A stretch of DNA of 5,528 bases from Trueperaceae bacterium (GTDB lineage: Bacteria > Deinococcota > Deinococci > Deinococcales > Trueperaceae), in assembly GCA_007121175.1 (NCBI GenBank), contig SKMG01000173.1, positions 1 through 5,528 of the forward strand. The letters run 5' to 3'. The notes beneath the pieces are model-generated. The model had not been told where the DNA came from. It saw only the letters and a list, made by a program, of their open reading frames with translations, and did not search any database. Below, piece by piece: positions 1 to 5,528 of this stretch. Each line of letters opens with the position of its first letter. Position 1 is the stretch's first letter. The position numbers and the translations under genes were made by a program.

Positions 1-386
1 GCTGCGTAGGCCCGCTCTCCCGAGCGCTGCACCGCGGAGTAGGCCGGCGGCCGCTGCTCGCGCAGCGCCAGGAACGGCGGCAGCGCCGCGCGGAGCGCGG
101 CCTCGTCCAGAGCGCTCGCGTCCGCGCGCGCCTGCACCGGCCCCTCGGCGTCGAGCGTTGCCGTCCCGACACCCAGCGCGACCCAAGCGAGGTACGCCTT
201 GTCGGCGCCGGTGAGGAAGGGGGCGAGCTTGGTAGCCTCATCGACCAGCAGCAGCAGCACACCGCTCGCGAGCGGGTCGAGCGTGCCGGCGTGACCGACG
301 CGACGCGTTCCCAGGAGCCGGCGCGCGCGCGCCACCACGTCGTGCGAGCTGAGGCCGAGCGGCTTGTCGACTGCGAAGACGCGCAC
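1..386 (-). CDS. truB: tRNA pseudouridine(55) synthase TruB, N-terminal part (3' end outside window)
   Basis: TruB isomerises U55 to pseudouridine in the T-arm of elongator tRNAs in the cytoplasm. About 128 codons are visible of a protein usually near 300 residues; the C-terminal part, including any PUA-like domain, lies beyond the left edge. The N-terminus reads VRVFAVDKPLGLSSHDVV, the usual TruB opening. The catalytic motif GHAGTLDPLASG spans residues 31-42, with the nucleophilic Asp at 37. DKAY at 62-65 supplies the conserved Tyr, GVGTATLDAEG follows at about 72-82, and a PPAYSAVQ motif lies near the cut. In that last motif many homologues have Lys where this protein has Gln, a mild variation. 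The start is GTG at 386: an in-frame TAG lies four codons upstream (396-398) with no other start codon between. The Shine-Dalgarno is poor (only TAGG). It is transcribed away from the NatAB pair. The family call is secure. Confidence 0.95.
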   Translation of the reverse strand, partial: MRVFAVDKPLGLSSHDVVARARRLLGTRRVGHAGTLDPLASGVLLLLVDEATKLAPFLTGADKAYLAWVALGVGTATLDAEGPVQARADASALDEAALRAALPPFLALREQRPPAYSAVQRSGERAYA

Positions 387-392
387 GGCGTC

Positions 393-401
393 AGCCTAGC
401 A
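393..401 (-). promoter_or_regulatory. Candidate extended -10 promoter of truB
   Basis: On the minus strand TGC-TAGGCT matches an extended -10 element (TGN-TANNNT). It ends 6 nt before the truB GTG, which would place the transcription start at or next to the start codon and give a leaderless mRNA. No convincing -35 hexamer lies 16-18 bp upstream. That place holds a GC-rich inverted repeat, ccgcc-ct-ggcgg, at 406-417, whose loop is too short for a good hairpin but which could be a protein site. The element is short and may be chance. Confidence 0.3.
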
Positions 402-546
402 AGCACCGCCCTGGCGGGGCGGGTCCGAGGCCGGCGTCATGGGTCCTCACGCCGTCGCGCTCCTCGACCGTCGAGCCCTTCGCCAGCAACCACCACGCCC
501 TTGCACCCGTGACGATCGACACGGGCGCGCGACGCCGTAGCGGGCA

Positions 547-552
547 TACGAT
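547..552 (+). promoter_or_regulatory. Candidate -10 element of the NatAB operon
   Basis: TACGAT fits the TANNNT -10 consensus and ends 7 nt before ATG 560, the spacing that would put the RNA 5' end on that start codon (leaderless). No good -35 is visible 17 bp upstream, where the sequence is GC-rich. The element overlaps the alternative ATG at 551, so both cannot be right as drawn. This is a weak, inference-level call. Confidence 0.25.
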
Positions 553-559
553 GCCGAGG

Positions 560-1315
560 ATGATCGAGGTCGACCGGCTCAGCAAGCGCTTCGACGGCGT
601 CACCGCCGTCGCCGAGTTGTCGTTCAGCGTGGCCGCCGGCGAGGTGTTCGGCCTGCTCGGGCCGAACGGCGCCGGCAAGACCACCACCTTGCGGATCCTC
701 TCGACGCTGCTCCGGGCCGACAGCGGGCGCGCCAGCGTCGCCGGGCACGACGTCAGCACCCAGGGCGAGGCGGTGCGGCGCTCGATCGGCGTGGTGAACG
801 GCGGGATGGGCCTCTACGACCGGCTCACCGGACGCGAGATCCTGCACTACTTCGGGCGCATCTACGACCTCCCCAAGCCGCACATCGAGCGACGCATCGG
901 TGAGCTCGACGCGCTGCTCGGCCTCGGCGACGCGCTCAGTAAACGTGCGGGCACCTTCTCGACCGGCATGAAGCAGAAGGTGGTGATCGCCCGGGCGGTG
1001 CTGCACGACCCGCCGGTGATCTTCTTCGACGAAGTGACCTCGGGCCTCGACGTGATGGCCAGGCGGGCGGTGCTCGACGTGGTGCGGGCATACCCGAGCG
1101 AGGCGCGGGCGGTGGTCTACTCCACCCACGTGATGAGCGAGGTCGAGGAGCTGTGCGACCGCGCGGCGGTGCTCTACCGCGGCCGCCTGGTCGCCGAGGG
1201 CAGCATCGCGGCGCTCATCGAACAGGGCGGCGAGAGCAACCTCGAGCGCTCCTTCTTCCGGCTCGTCGAGCGCTCCGGTTTGGACCCGAAAGAAGGCCCG
1301 GCGGTGCGCGCATGA
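560..1315 (+). CDS. ABC-2 type (NatA-like) exporter, ATP-binding subunit
   Basis: Cytoplasmic ATPase that would power the membrane protein encoded directly downstream. From ATG 560 it has 251 residues, normal for a single nucleotide-binding domain. Motifs in order: Walker A GPNGAGKTT at 34-42; a Q-loop region GVVNGGMGLYDRLT at 77-90; signature FSTGMKQK at 133-140; Walker B VIFFDE at 153-158 with catalytic Glu158; D-loop SGLD at 161-164; H-loop His190 in VVYSTH. The GLYDRLT block and the missing Q-loop glutamine (Gly at the expected place) resemble the NatA branch. Val159 replaces the usual Pro after the Walker B DE pair. Start choice: MIEVDRLSKRF at 560 is the typical family N-terminus; in-frame ATG 551 and GTG 509 would add 3 or 17 residues without family resemblance, and none of the three has a well-placed Shine-Dalgarno. 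The stop overlaps the permease start as ATGA. The substrate (sodium, drug, lipid or other) cannot be read from sequence. Confidence 0.93.
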   Translation: MIEVDRLSKRFDGVTAVAELSFSVAAGEVFGLLGPNGAGKTTTLRILSTLLRADSGRASVAGHDVSTQGEAVRRSIGVVNGGMGLYDRLTGREILHYFGRIYDLPKPHIERRIGELDALLGLGDALSKRAGTFSTGMKQKVVIARAVLHDPPVIFFDEVTSGLDVMARRAVLDVVRAYPSEARAVVYSTHVMSEVEELCDRAAVLYRGRLVAEGSIAALIEQGGESNLERSFFRLVERSGLDPKEGPAVRA

Positions 1316-2538
1316 GACCCCGCATGATCGGCCGCGTGGCCTCGAAGGACATCCTCTCGACGCTGCGCGATACGCGCGCGATCGTCTCGAACCTGCTCAT
1401 CCCGCTGATCCTCTTGCCGGTGATCATGCTCGGTCTGCCGTTCCTGCTCGGCGGGCTGTTCATGCGCGAGGCCACCACCGTCACGCCGCTCGGCGCGCTC
1501 GGCCTCGAGCACGCGCCGCCCGAGCTCATCGCGCTGGTCGAGGCCCAGGCCGCTACCCTCGAGAGCGTCGCGGACCCCGAGGCGGCGGTCCGGGAGGACC
1601 TCTACCCCGCCGCCATCAGCATCCCCGAGGGGCTCACCGAAGCGCTCGCGGCGGGCGAGCCGGTCACGCTGGCGGTGTATCGCAAGACGGGCAACATGCG
1701 CTCGGAGCTCAACGCCGGCAAGCTCGAGTCCGCCGTCGCAGGCTATCGCCAGCAGATCGTGTCCGAACGGCTCGAGCGCGCCGGCATCGACCCGGAGGTG
1801 CTCGAGCCGCTACGGGTGGTGGCGCGTGACGCCAGCACCGAAGCCGAGCGCACCAGCGGCCAGCTGTCGTGGCTGATCCCGTTCTTCATCGCCATCTGGA
1901 CCCTCACCGGCGGCCAGATGGCGGCCATCGACGCCACCGCCGGCGAGAAGGAGCGCGGCACGCTGGAGGTGCTGCTGGTGGCGCCGGTGCGGCGCGCCGA
2001 GGTGGTGGTCGGCAAGTTCCTGGCGACCGTGCTGTTCGGCCTGTGGGCGGCGGTGATGGCCATCCTCGGCTTCGTGCTGGGCGGCTTCATCCTGCGCCGG
2101 CTGTTCCTGCCGACGCTCGATGCCGCGGCCGCCGAGATGATCGGCGTGATGGGCGGTCAGCTCGCCGTCACGCCCCTGATGGTGCTGCTCTTGGTGGTGT
2201 CGGCGGTGCTGCTCTCGGCGCTGATCTCGGCCGTGTTGATCGGCGTGGCGATGTTCGCGCGCTCGTTCAAGGAGGCCCAGACCTACGTGGCGCCGCTGTC
2301 GTTCCTGCTGATCCTGCCGGCGATCGGGCTGCAGTTCCGCGACCTGCTCGGCGTCGACGACGCGCTCTACTGGATCCCGATGCTCAACGCCATGGTGCTG
2401 ATGGACGACGTCGTCAGGGGCGCCGCGACCGGCACGGGCGTGCTGATCACCTGGGCCTCGCTGAGCGTGGCGATCGTGGCGCTGCTCATCTTCGCCTACC
2501 GCAACTTCCGGCGCGAGAGCGTGCTGTTCAGGACCTGA
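1312..2538 (+). CDS. ABC-2 type (NatB-like) exporter, permease subunit
   Basis: Integral membrane partner of the ATPase encoded just upstream. The 408-residue protein has the NatB layout: a cytoplasmic N-terminus, one membrane segment at about 26-50, a long polar and probably extracytoplasmic domain at about 51-183, then a C-terminal block of membrane segments at about 185-207, 236-260, 285-315, 325-341 and 376-395. The ABC-2 hallmark GEKERGTLEVLLVAPVRR lies at 211-228, just after the second segment, where the family couples to its ATPase. The start at ATG 1312 gives a 4-bp ATGA overlap with the ATPase stop, indicating translational coupling. The nearest SD-like AGAAGG (1291-1296) is about 15 nt away and so poorly spaced. 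The second ATG at 1324 would give MIGRVASKD and is a possible alternative. An in-frame reading further upstream overlaps the ATPase gene and is not credible. The transported substrate is unknown. Confidence 0.93.
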   Translation: MRPRMIGRVASKDILSTLRDTRAIVSNLLIPLILLPVIMLGLPFLLGGLFMREATTVTPLGALGLEHAPPELIALVEAQAATLESVADPEAAVREDLYPAAISIPEGLTEALAAGEPVTLAVYRKTGNMRSELNAGKLESAVAGYRQQIVSERLERAGIDPEVLEPLRVVARDASTEAERTSGQLSWLIPFFIAIWTLTGGQMAAIDATAGEKERGTLEVLLVAPVRRAEVVVGKFLATVLFGLWAAVMAILGFVLGGFILRRLFLPTLDAAAAEMIGVMGGQLAVTPLMVLLLVVSAVLLSALISAVLIGVAMFARSFKEAQTYVAPLSFLLILPAIGLQFRDLLGVDDALYWIPMLNAMVLMDDVVRGAATGTGVLITWASLSVAIVALLIFAYRNFRRESVLFRT

Positions 2539-2589
2539 GGCGGCGTGTGCTGGCGCTGCGGGTGACCCTCGAGAACGGACACGTCGGCC
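2539..2589. other. Convergent spacer between the NatB-like gene and malQ
   Basis: Fifty-one bases separate two stop codons facing each other. I looked on both strands for a stem followed by a T-run and found none, so there is no visible intrinsic terminator. Termination may be Rho-dependent or the two transcripts may overlap. Confidence 0.5.
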
Positions 2590-4158
2590 TCAGTCCTCGA
2601 CCTCGCCGATCGTCACCGACTGGCGGTAGGGCGTGTCGACCTGCCCCGACCCCGGCAGGCGGCCGTACAGCTCCGCCATCTCGCGCAGCTGCGGAGCCAA
2701 CCAGTACGGCAAGCCGTCCCAGCTGAAGCGCCACGTCCAGTTTCCCGCGGCCACGCCGGGGGTGTTCATGCGGGCCTCTGAGCCCAGCCCCAACAGGTCC
2801 TGCAGCGGCGCCACCGCAGTGTCCGCCACCGACGCGGACGCCAGCCGCCACAGCTCCCAGGCAACGTTGTCGTCGCTGCGGGCCAGGTAACGGCGCACGA
2901 AGTCGCGCTCGACCTCCGGCGCCTGGGCATACCAGCCGGTGGTCGTGTCGTTGTCGTGGGTGCCGGTGTAGACCACGCAGTTGTGCTGGTAGTTGTGCGG
3001 CAGGTAGGGGTCGTCGGCGCCGCCCGCGAAGGCGAACTGCAGTACCTTCATGCCGGGCAGGCCGTTGTCGTCGCGCAGCTGCTCGACGTCAGGGGTGATC
3101 ACCCCGAGGTCCTCGGCGATGATCGGCAGCTCGCCCAGGCCGTCACGCACGGCGTCGAAGAACGCCTGCCCCGGCCCCTTCACCCAGCGTCCCCGCTCGG
3201 CGGTGGGCTCGCTGACCGGGATCTCCCAGTAGGCGGCGAAGCCGCGGAAGTGATCGACGCGCATCACGTCGACGAAGCGCAGGGTGTGGCGGATGCGCTC
3301 CAGCCACCAGGCGAAGCCGGTCTGCGCCAGCCGCTTCCAGCGGTAGAGCGGGTTGCCCCAGCGTTGGCCGGTGGCGGAGAAGTAGTCCGGCGGAACCCCC
3401 GCCACCACGGTCGGCGCGCCCCGCTCGTCGAGGAAGAAGAGCTCCCGGTTGGCCCAGGTGTCGGCCGAATCGTACGCGACGAAGATCGGCAGGTCGCCGA
3501 CGATGCCCACGCCCTTGTCCGTGGCGTGGGCCCGAAGGCGCGCCCACTGCTGGTCGAACCAGTGCTGCCACAGCTGCTGCCGCACGATGGCGTCGGCGAG
3601 CCGAATGCGCGCTTCGCCGAGCGCGGCGCTATCACGGTCGCGCAGAGGCGGCGGCCAACCGTCCCAGGCGCCCCCGCCCTGCTCCTCTTTGAGCGCCATG
3701 AACAGCGCGTAGTCCTCCAGCCAGTCGCCATGCCGGGCGCGGAACGCCTCGAACTCGGCTCTGGCTTCGTCCGAAGCGGCGCCGAGGAAGCGCTCGGCCG
3801 CACGCGTCAGCCACTTCAGCTTGAACTCGATCACGTTGCCGTAGTCGACGCGCGAGTCGTCGAACGCCGGGCCCTCGAGCTCTCCCGGGCCCTCGAGCTC
3901 TGCGGCATCCAGCCAGCCGGCCACCCGGAGCCGCTCGAGGCTGATGAGGTAGGGGTTGCCGGCGAAGGACGAGAAGCTCTGGTAGGGGCTGTCGCCGTAA
4001 CCGGTCGGCCCGAGCGGCATCACCTGCCACACCCGCTGGCCCGCCTCGGCCAGGAAGTCGATCCAGCGCTCGGCGTGCTCTCCCAGCTCACCGATGCCGT
4101 ACGGTCCGGGGAGCGCGGTGGGATGCAGGATGACGCCGGAGGAACGGGGTAGGGGCAT
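2590..4158 (-). CDS. malQ: 4-alpha-glucanotransferase (amylomaltase), GH77
   Basis: Cytoplasmic disproportionating enzyme that transfers alpha-1,4-glucan segments between maltodextrins, releasing glucose; it acts in maltodextrin or glycogen metabolism. The 522 residues match the short Thermus-type amylomaltase (about 500) rather than the longer enterobacterial MalQ. The N-terminus SSGVILHPTALPGPYGIGELG and the block at 56-70 with GDSPYQSFSSFAGNPY are classic GH77. Catalytic residues are visible: nucleophile Asp302 in RVDHFRG, acid/base Glu349 in IIAEDLG, and the third acid Asp402 in GTHDND (399-404). GDLPIFVAYDSAD lies at 221-233 and NTPG at 465-468. The start at ATG 4158 is supported by a GGAGG 8 nt upstream and the family-typical N-terminus. 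It begins 30 bp after the stop of the importer permease and probably shares its transcript. A short tandem duplication (ELEGPG-ELEGPA, 87-98) sits in the region joining the first barrel elements. The enzyme looks intact. Confidence 0.98.
   Translation of the reverse strand: MPLPRSSGVILHPTALPGPYGIGELGEHAERWIDFLAEAGQRVWQVMPLGPTGYGDSPYQSFSSFAGNPYLISLERLRVAGWLDAAELEGPGELEGPAFDDSRVDYGNVIEFKLKWLTRAAERFLGAASDEARAEFEAFRARHGDWLEDYALFMALKEEQGGGAWDGWPPPLRDRDSAALGEARIRLADAIVRQQLWQHWFDQQWARLRAHATDKGVGIVGDLPIFVAYDSADTWANRELFFLDERGAPTVVAGVPPDYFSATGQRWGNPLYRWKRLAQTGFAWWLERIRHTLRFVDVMRVDHFRGFAAYWEIPVSEPTAERGRWVKGPGQAFFDAVRDGLGELPIIAEDLGVITPDVEQLRDDNGLPGMKVLQFAFAGGADDPYLPHNYQHNCVVYTGTHDNDTTTGWYAQAPEVERDFVRRYLARSDDNVAWELWRLASASVADTAVAPLQDLLGLGSEARMNTPGVAAGNWTWRFSWDGLPYWLAPQLREMAELYGRLPGSGQVDTPYRQSVTIGEVED
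3865..3901 (-). repeat. In-frame 18-bp tandem duplication inside malQ
   Basis: A 17-bp sequence, ccgggccctcgagctct on the plus strand, occurs perfectly at 3867-3883 and again at 3885-3901, giving an 18-bp period that keeps frame. It encodes ELEGPG followed by ELEGPA (MalQ residues 87-98), a polar loop well before the catalytic residues. This looks like replication slippage tolerated in a surface loop. Confidence 0.85.
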
Positions 4159-4161
4159 GGC

Positions 4162-4171
4162 GGAGGCCTCC
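4162..4171 (-). promoter_or_regulatory. malQ ribosome binding site within a palindrome
   Basis: On the minus strand GGAGGCCTCC is a perfect 10-bp palindrome. Its first half, GGAGG (plus coordinates 4167-4171), is a strong Shine-Dalgarno 8 nt before the malQ ATG and fixes that start. The second half is complementary to the Shine-Dalgarno, but with no loop only a minimal 3-bp hairpin could form in cis. Confidence 0.75.
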
Positions 4172-4188
4172 AGGGAAGGTGTGGTGCG

Positions 4189-5121
4189 TTACGACTTGGT
4201 GAACGGCTTGCCGATCGCCTTGGGTGGGATGGCGCGGCCCACGAAGCCGGCGAGGACCAGCATGGTGAGGATGAACGGGATGCTCTGCACCACCGTCGGG
4301 GGGAGCAGCGCCGTGCCGCCGAGCTGCGTCTCGAGCGCCTGGAAGGCGCCGAACAGCAGCGTGGCGCCCAGTACCCCGAGCGGGTGCCACTTGCCGAAGA
4401 TGAGGGCGGCGAGCGCAATGAAGCCGCGCCCGCCCGACATCTCGGTGATGAACTGGTTGAAGGCGCCGATCGAGAGGTAGGCGCCGCCGAGCGCCGCGAG
4501 CACACCTGAGAGCATCACGCCCGCGTAGCGCATGCGCGTCACCGAGATGCCGACCGAGTCGGCCGCCTCGGGATGCTCGCCGACCGAGCGCAGCCGCAGC
4601 CCGAAGGGGGTGCGGAAGACCACGAACCAGACCACCGGCACCAGCAGGAACGCCAGGTACACCAGCGGGCTGAAGGTGAAGGGCCCGAGCGACCACAGCG
4701 GTAAGCGGTTGGTGATCGTGCCGCTGGTGGTGCTGTTGCCGAACAGGCCCATCAGGATGACCGCGGGCAGGCCGATCGCCATCAGGTTGATCGCGACCGC
4801 CGAGATGATCTGGTCGGCCTTGTAGCGGATCGATACCACCGCGTGAACGCCAGCCACCAGCGCGCCCACGACCATGGCCGCGAGCACCCCCAGCCACGGC
4901 GCGTACCACACCACCGTTCCGGGCGCGTCACGGACGAAGGGCTGCTCGACGTAGTAGGTCACGATCGCCGCGGAGAAAGCCCCGAACAGGATGATGCCCT
5001 CGAGCGCGATGTTGACCACGCCCGAGCGCTCGCTGAAGAGCCCCCCCAAGGCCGCGAGCAGCAGCGGCGTGGTGGCGCGCAGCGCCGAGGCGAACAGGGT
5101 CAGGATGACGACGGTCTCCAT
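4189..5121 (-). CDS. BmpA/NupABC-type ABC importer, permease subunit 2 (YufQ/NupC-like)
   Basis: Integral membrane subunit of a substrate-binding-protein-dependent importer in the branched-chain amino acid/ribose permease superfamily. The pattern is that of the second permease of nucleoside (BmpA-linked) systems. It has 310 residues, usual for this subunit. Diagnostic blocks are FSERSGVVNIALEG at 29-42, the cytoplasmic ATPase-contact loop TPFGLRLRSVGEHPEAADSVG at 171-191, and GGRGFIALAALIFGKWHP at 230-247. Hydrophobic segments lie near 4-24, 36-55, 72-95, 103-126, 153-170, 199-220, 233-262 and 279-297. The start at ATG 5121 overlaps the stop of the upstream permease by one base (TGATG) and has AAGGAG 8 nt upstream. 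malQ follows 30 bp downstream. Nucleosides are the best-known substrates of this subfamily; simple sugars are possible given the malQ neighbour. The family is clear and the substrate is inferred. Confidence 0.91.
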   Translation of the reverse strand: METVVILTLFASALRATTPLLLAALGGLFSERSGVVNIALEGIILFGAFSAAIVTYYVEQPFVRDAPGTVVWYAPWLGVLAAMVVGALVAGVHAVVSIRYKADQIISAVAINLMAIGLPAVILMGLFGNSTTSGTITNRLPLWSLGPFTFSPLVYLAFLLVPVVWFVVFRTPFGLRLRSVGEHPEAADSVGISVTRMRYAGVMLSGVLAALGGAYLSIGAFNQFITEMSGGRGFIALAALIFGKWHPLGVLGATLLFGAFQALETQLGGTALLPPTVVQSIPFILTMLVLAGFVGRAIPPKAIGKPFTKS

Positions 5122-5528
5122 CAGTCGCGCTCCTTCCCGAGCGGTTCCTCGCTCGGGCCCGAGGGCCCGTCTTCATAGCCCGCCGCCGTCACCTCCGGGT
5201 CGACCGGCAGCTCCGCCTCGGGAACGAGCTCGCTCGGCAGGTCGCCTAAGTCCTTGGCCCGCCGTAGCGGGTTGGTGTAGCGCTCGGGCAGGAACCCCTT
5301 GGCGGCGATGAACAGCACCACCAGCGCCAGGATCATCGACACGACGTCACGGGTGAGGTTCGCGAAGGTGATGTTCAGCAGTGAGCCGCCGTTCTTGAGC
5401 ACCCCGAAGAGGAAGGCAGCGAGCACGATGCCGACCGGGCTGTTGTTGCCGAGCAGCGCCACCGCGATGCCGTCGAACCCGTCGGTGGTCGGGATCGACT
5501 GCCGCAGGGCGTAGTCCTCGAGGGCGCC
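5121..5528 (-). CDS. BmpA/NupABC-type ABC importer, permease subunit 1 (YufP/NupB-like), C-terminal part
   Basis: The last 135 residues of a membrane permease that enters from the right edge; full members are usually about 350 residues. The visible part contains GFDGIAVALLGNNSPVGIVL (fragment residues 17-36), the signature preceding the last membrane segments of the first permease in nucleoside/BMP-type importers. Two hydrophobic segments lie at about 32-46 and 62-80. After FLPERY it ends in a hydrophilic, mostly acidic tail of about 52 residues rich in Glu, Asp, Pro and Gly, longer than I would expect for this family. The reading stays open to the edge, so the GTG at 5462 is an internal Val and not the start. 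The stop TGA overlaps the ATG of the second permease by one base (TGATG). The two subunits would pair in the membrane, with the ATPase and BmpA-type lipoprotein genes expected upstream, outside the window. Confidence 0.9.
   Translation of the reverse strand, partial: GALEDYALRQSIPTTDGFDGIAVALLGNNSPVGIVLAAFLFGVLKNGGSLLNITFANLTRDVVSMILALVVLFIAAKGFLPERYTNPLRRAKDLGDLPSELVPEAELPVDPEVTAAGYEDGPSGPSEEPLGKERD
5130..5135 (-). promoter_or_regulatory. Shine-Dalgarno of the second importer permease
   Basis: AAGGAG on the minus strand, 8 nt before ATG 5121, lies within the last codons of the upstream permease gene. It fixes the start of the downstream gene. It is directly abutted on its 5' side by a perfect hairpin (5136-5157). 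Confidence 0.8.
5136..5157 (-). promoter_or_regulatory. Perfect 8-bp hairpin abutting the permease-2 ribosome binding site
   Basis: Read on the minus strand, CCCGAGCG, a six-base loop AGGAAC, then CGCTCGGG form a fully complementary 8-bp GC-rich stem. It lies in the final codons of the upstream permease gene, and the AAGGAG of the next gene begins at the base right after the stem. A second palindrome, ctcgggcccgag at 5152-5163, shares the upstream arm and could compete. There is no following T-run, so it is not an intrinsic terminator. A role in translational coupling is inference; high GC makes chance stems more frequent. Confidence 0.5.

Larger units (their letters stand above)
387..559. 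other. Divergent intergenic region between truB and the NatAB operon
   Basis: This spacer separates two divergent genes and should hold both promoters. Visible elements are a GC-rich inverted repeat at 406-417, a small dyad CTCGA-N3-TCGAG at 463-475, a TTGCAC at 501-506 that resembles a plus-strand -35 but has no -10 at 17 bp, and TANNNT elements close to each start codon. No RNA gene or riboswitch fold is recognisable. If the ABC ATPase really starts at GTG 509 or ATG 551, the spacer is correspondingly shorter. Confidence 0.5.

Noticed and set aside
246..260. CAG-type trinucleotide run
   Set aside because: It is four CTG leucine codons of truB on the minus strand, too short to be a meaningful microsatellite.
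262..275. 14-bp perfect palindrome ccgctcgcgagcgg
   Set aside because: It lies inside the truB motif region encoding DPLASG, so it is constrained by the protein. Such palindromes are frequent at this GC content.
501..529. TTGCAC as a -35 box for the NatAB operon
   Set aside because: The sequence 16-18 bp downstream is GGCGCG-like with no TANNNT, so no complete sigma-70 promoter forms around it.
437..1129. A 230-codon open frame on the minus strand opposite the ABC ATPase
   Set aside because: It lies antisense to Walker A, signature and Walker B, its product is rich in His, Arg, Gly and Glu without family resemblance, and it is explained by GC-rich mirror reading.
1153..1311. Upstream in-frame extension of the NatB-like permease
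   Set aside because: It overlaps the ATPase C-terminus and reads as Arg/Gly/Pro-rich sequence. ATG 1312 in the ATGA overlap gives the normal family N-terminus.
2539..2600. Bidirectional terminator at the convergent junction
   Set aside because: No stem of adequate length and no T-run could be found on either strand.
1869..2726. A 285-codon plus-strand frame inside the NatB-like gene running into the malQ end
   Set aside because: The translation is almost all Arg, Gly, Ala, Asp and Pro; it is a frame shadow of the permease.
2956..4152. A 398-codon open frame on the plus strand opposite malQ
   Set aside because: It is antisense to a complete GH77 gene with all catalytic motifs. The translation is low-complexity (Ala, Val, Gly, Arg, Glu, His) with no domain, as expected from high-GC codon bias.

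Overview
This is a GC-rich bacterial window with dense coding, a strong third-position G/C bias and little intergenic DNA. It carries six protein genes, two cut by the window edges, arranged as a divergent start, a convergent junction and an operon read in from the right edge. I see no rRNA, tRNA, CRISPR array, IS element or phage gene. The base composition, a Thermus-type short amylomaltase and possible leaderless starts (TANNNT 6-7 nt before start codons lacking a good ribosome binding site) would fit a high-GC member of the Deinococcota, such as a Truepera-like organism. That assignment is a guess from style, not a demonstrated identity.

Layout. 1-386 (minus) is the N-terminal part of truB, tRNA pseudouridine-55 synthase, cut by the left edge. 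387-559 is a short divergent promoter region. 560-1315 and 1312-2538 (plus) are a two-gene ABC-2 type exporter operon of the NatA/NatB class with a 4-bp ATGA overlap. About 50 bp of convergent spacer follows, without a clear terminator. 2590-4158 (minus) is a complete malQ amylomaltase with all three catalytic acids. 4189-5121 (minus) and 5121-5528 (minus, cut by the right edge) are two paralogous membrane subunits of a BmpA/NupABC-type (YufP/YufQ-like) importer for nucleosides or related sugars.

How they work together. The two importer permeases overlap by one base (TGATG), and malQ starts 30 bp after the second one, so the three are probably co-transcribed right to left. The lipoprotein and ATPase genes of the importer would be expected beyond the right edge. 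The NatAB pair is a separate unit whose substrate cannot be read from sequence. truB is an unrelated housekeeping gene.

I found no convincing new biological system. The most interesting small-scale signals are a perfect 8-bp hairpin abutting the ribosome binding site of the second importer permease, the leaderless-style promoter geometry at the divergent starts, and an in-frame 18-bp tandem duplication in malQ.
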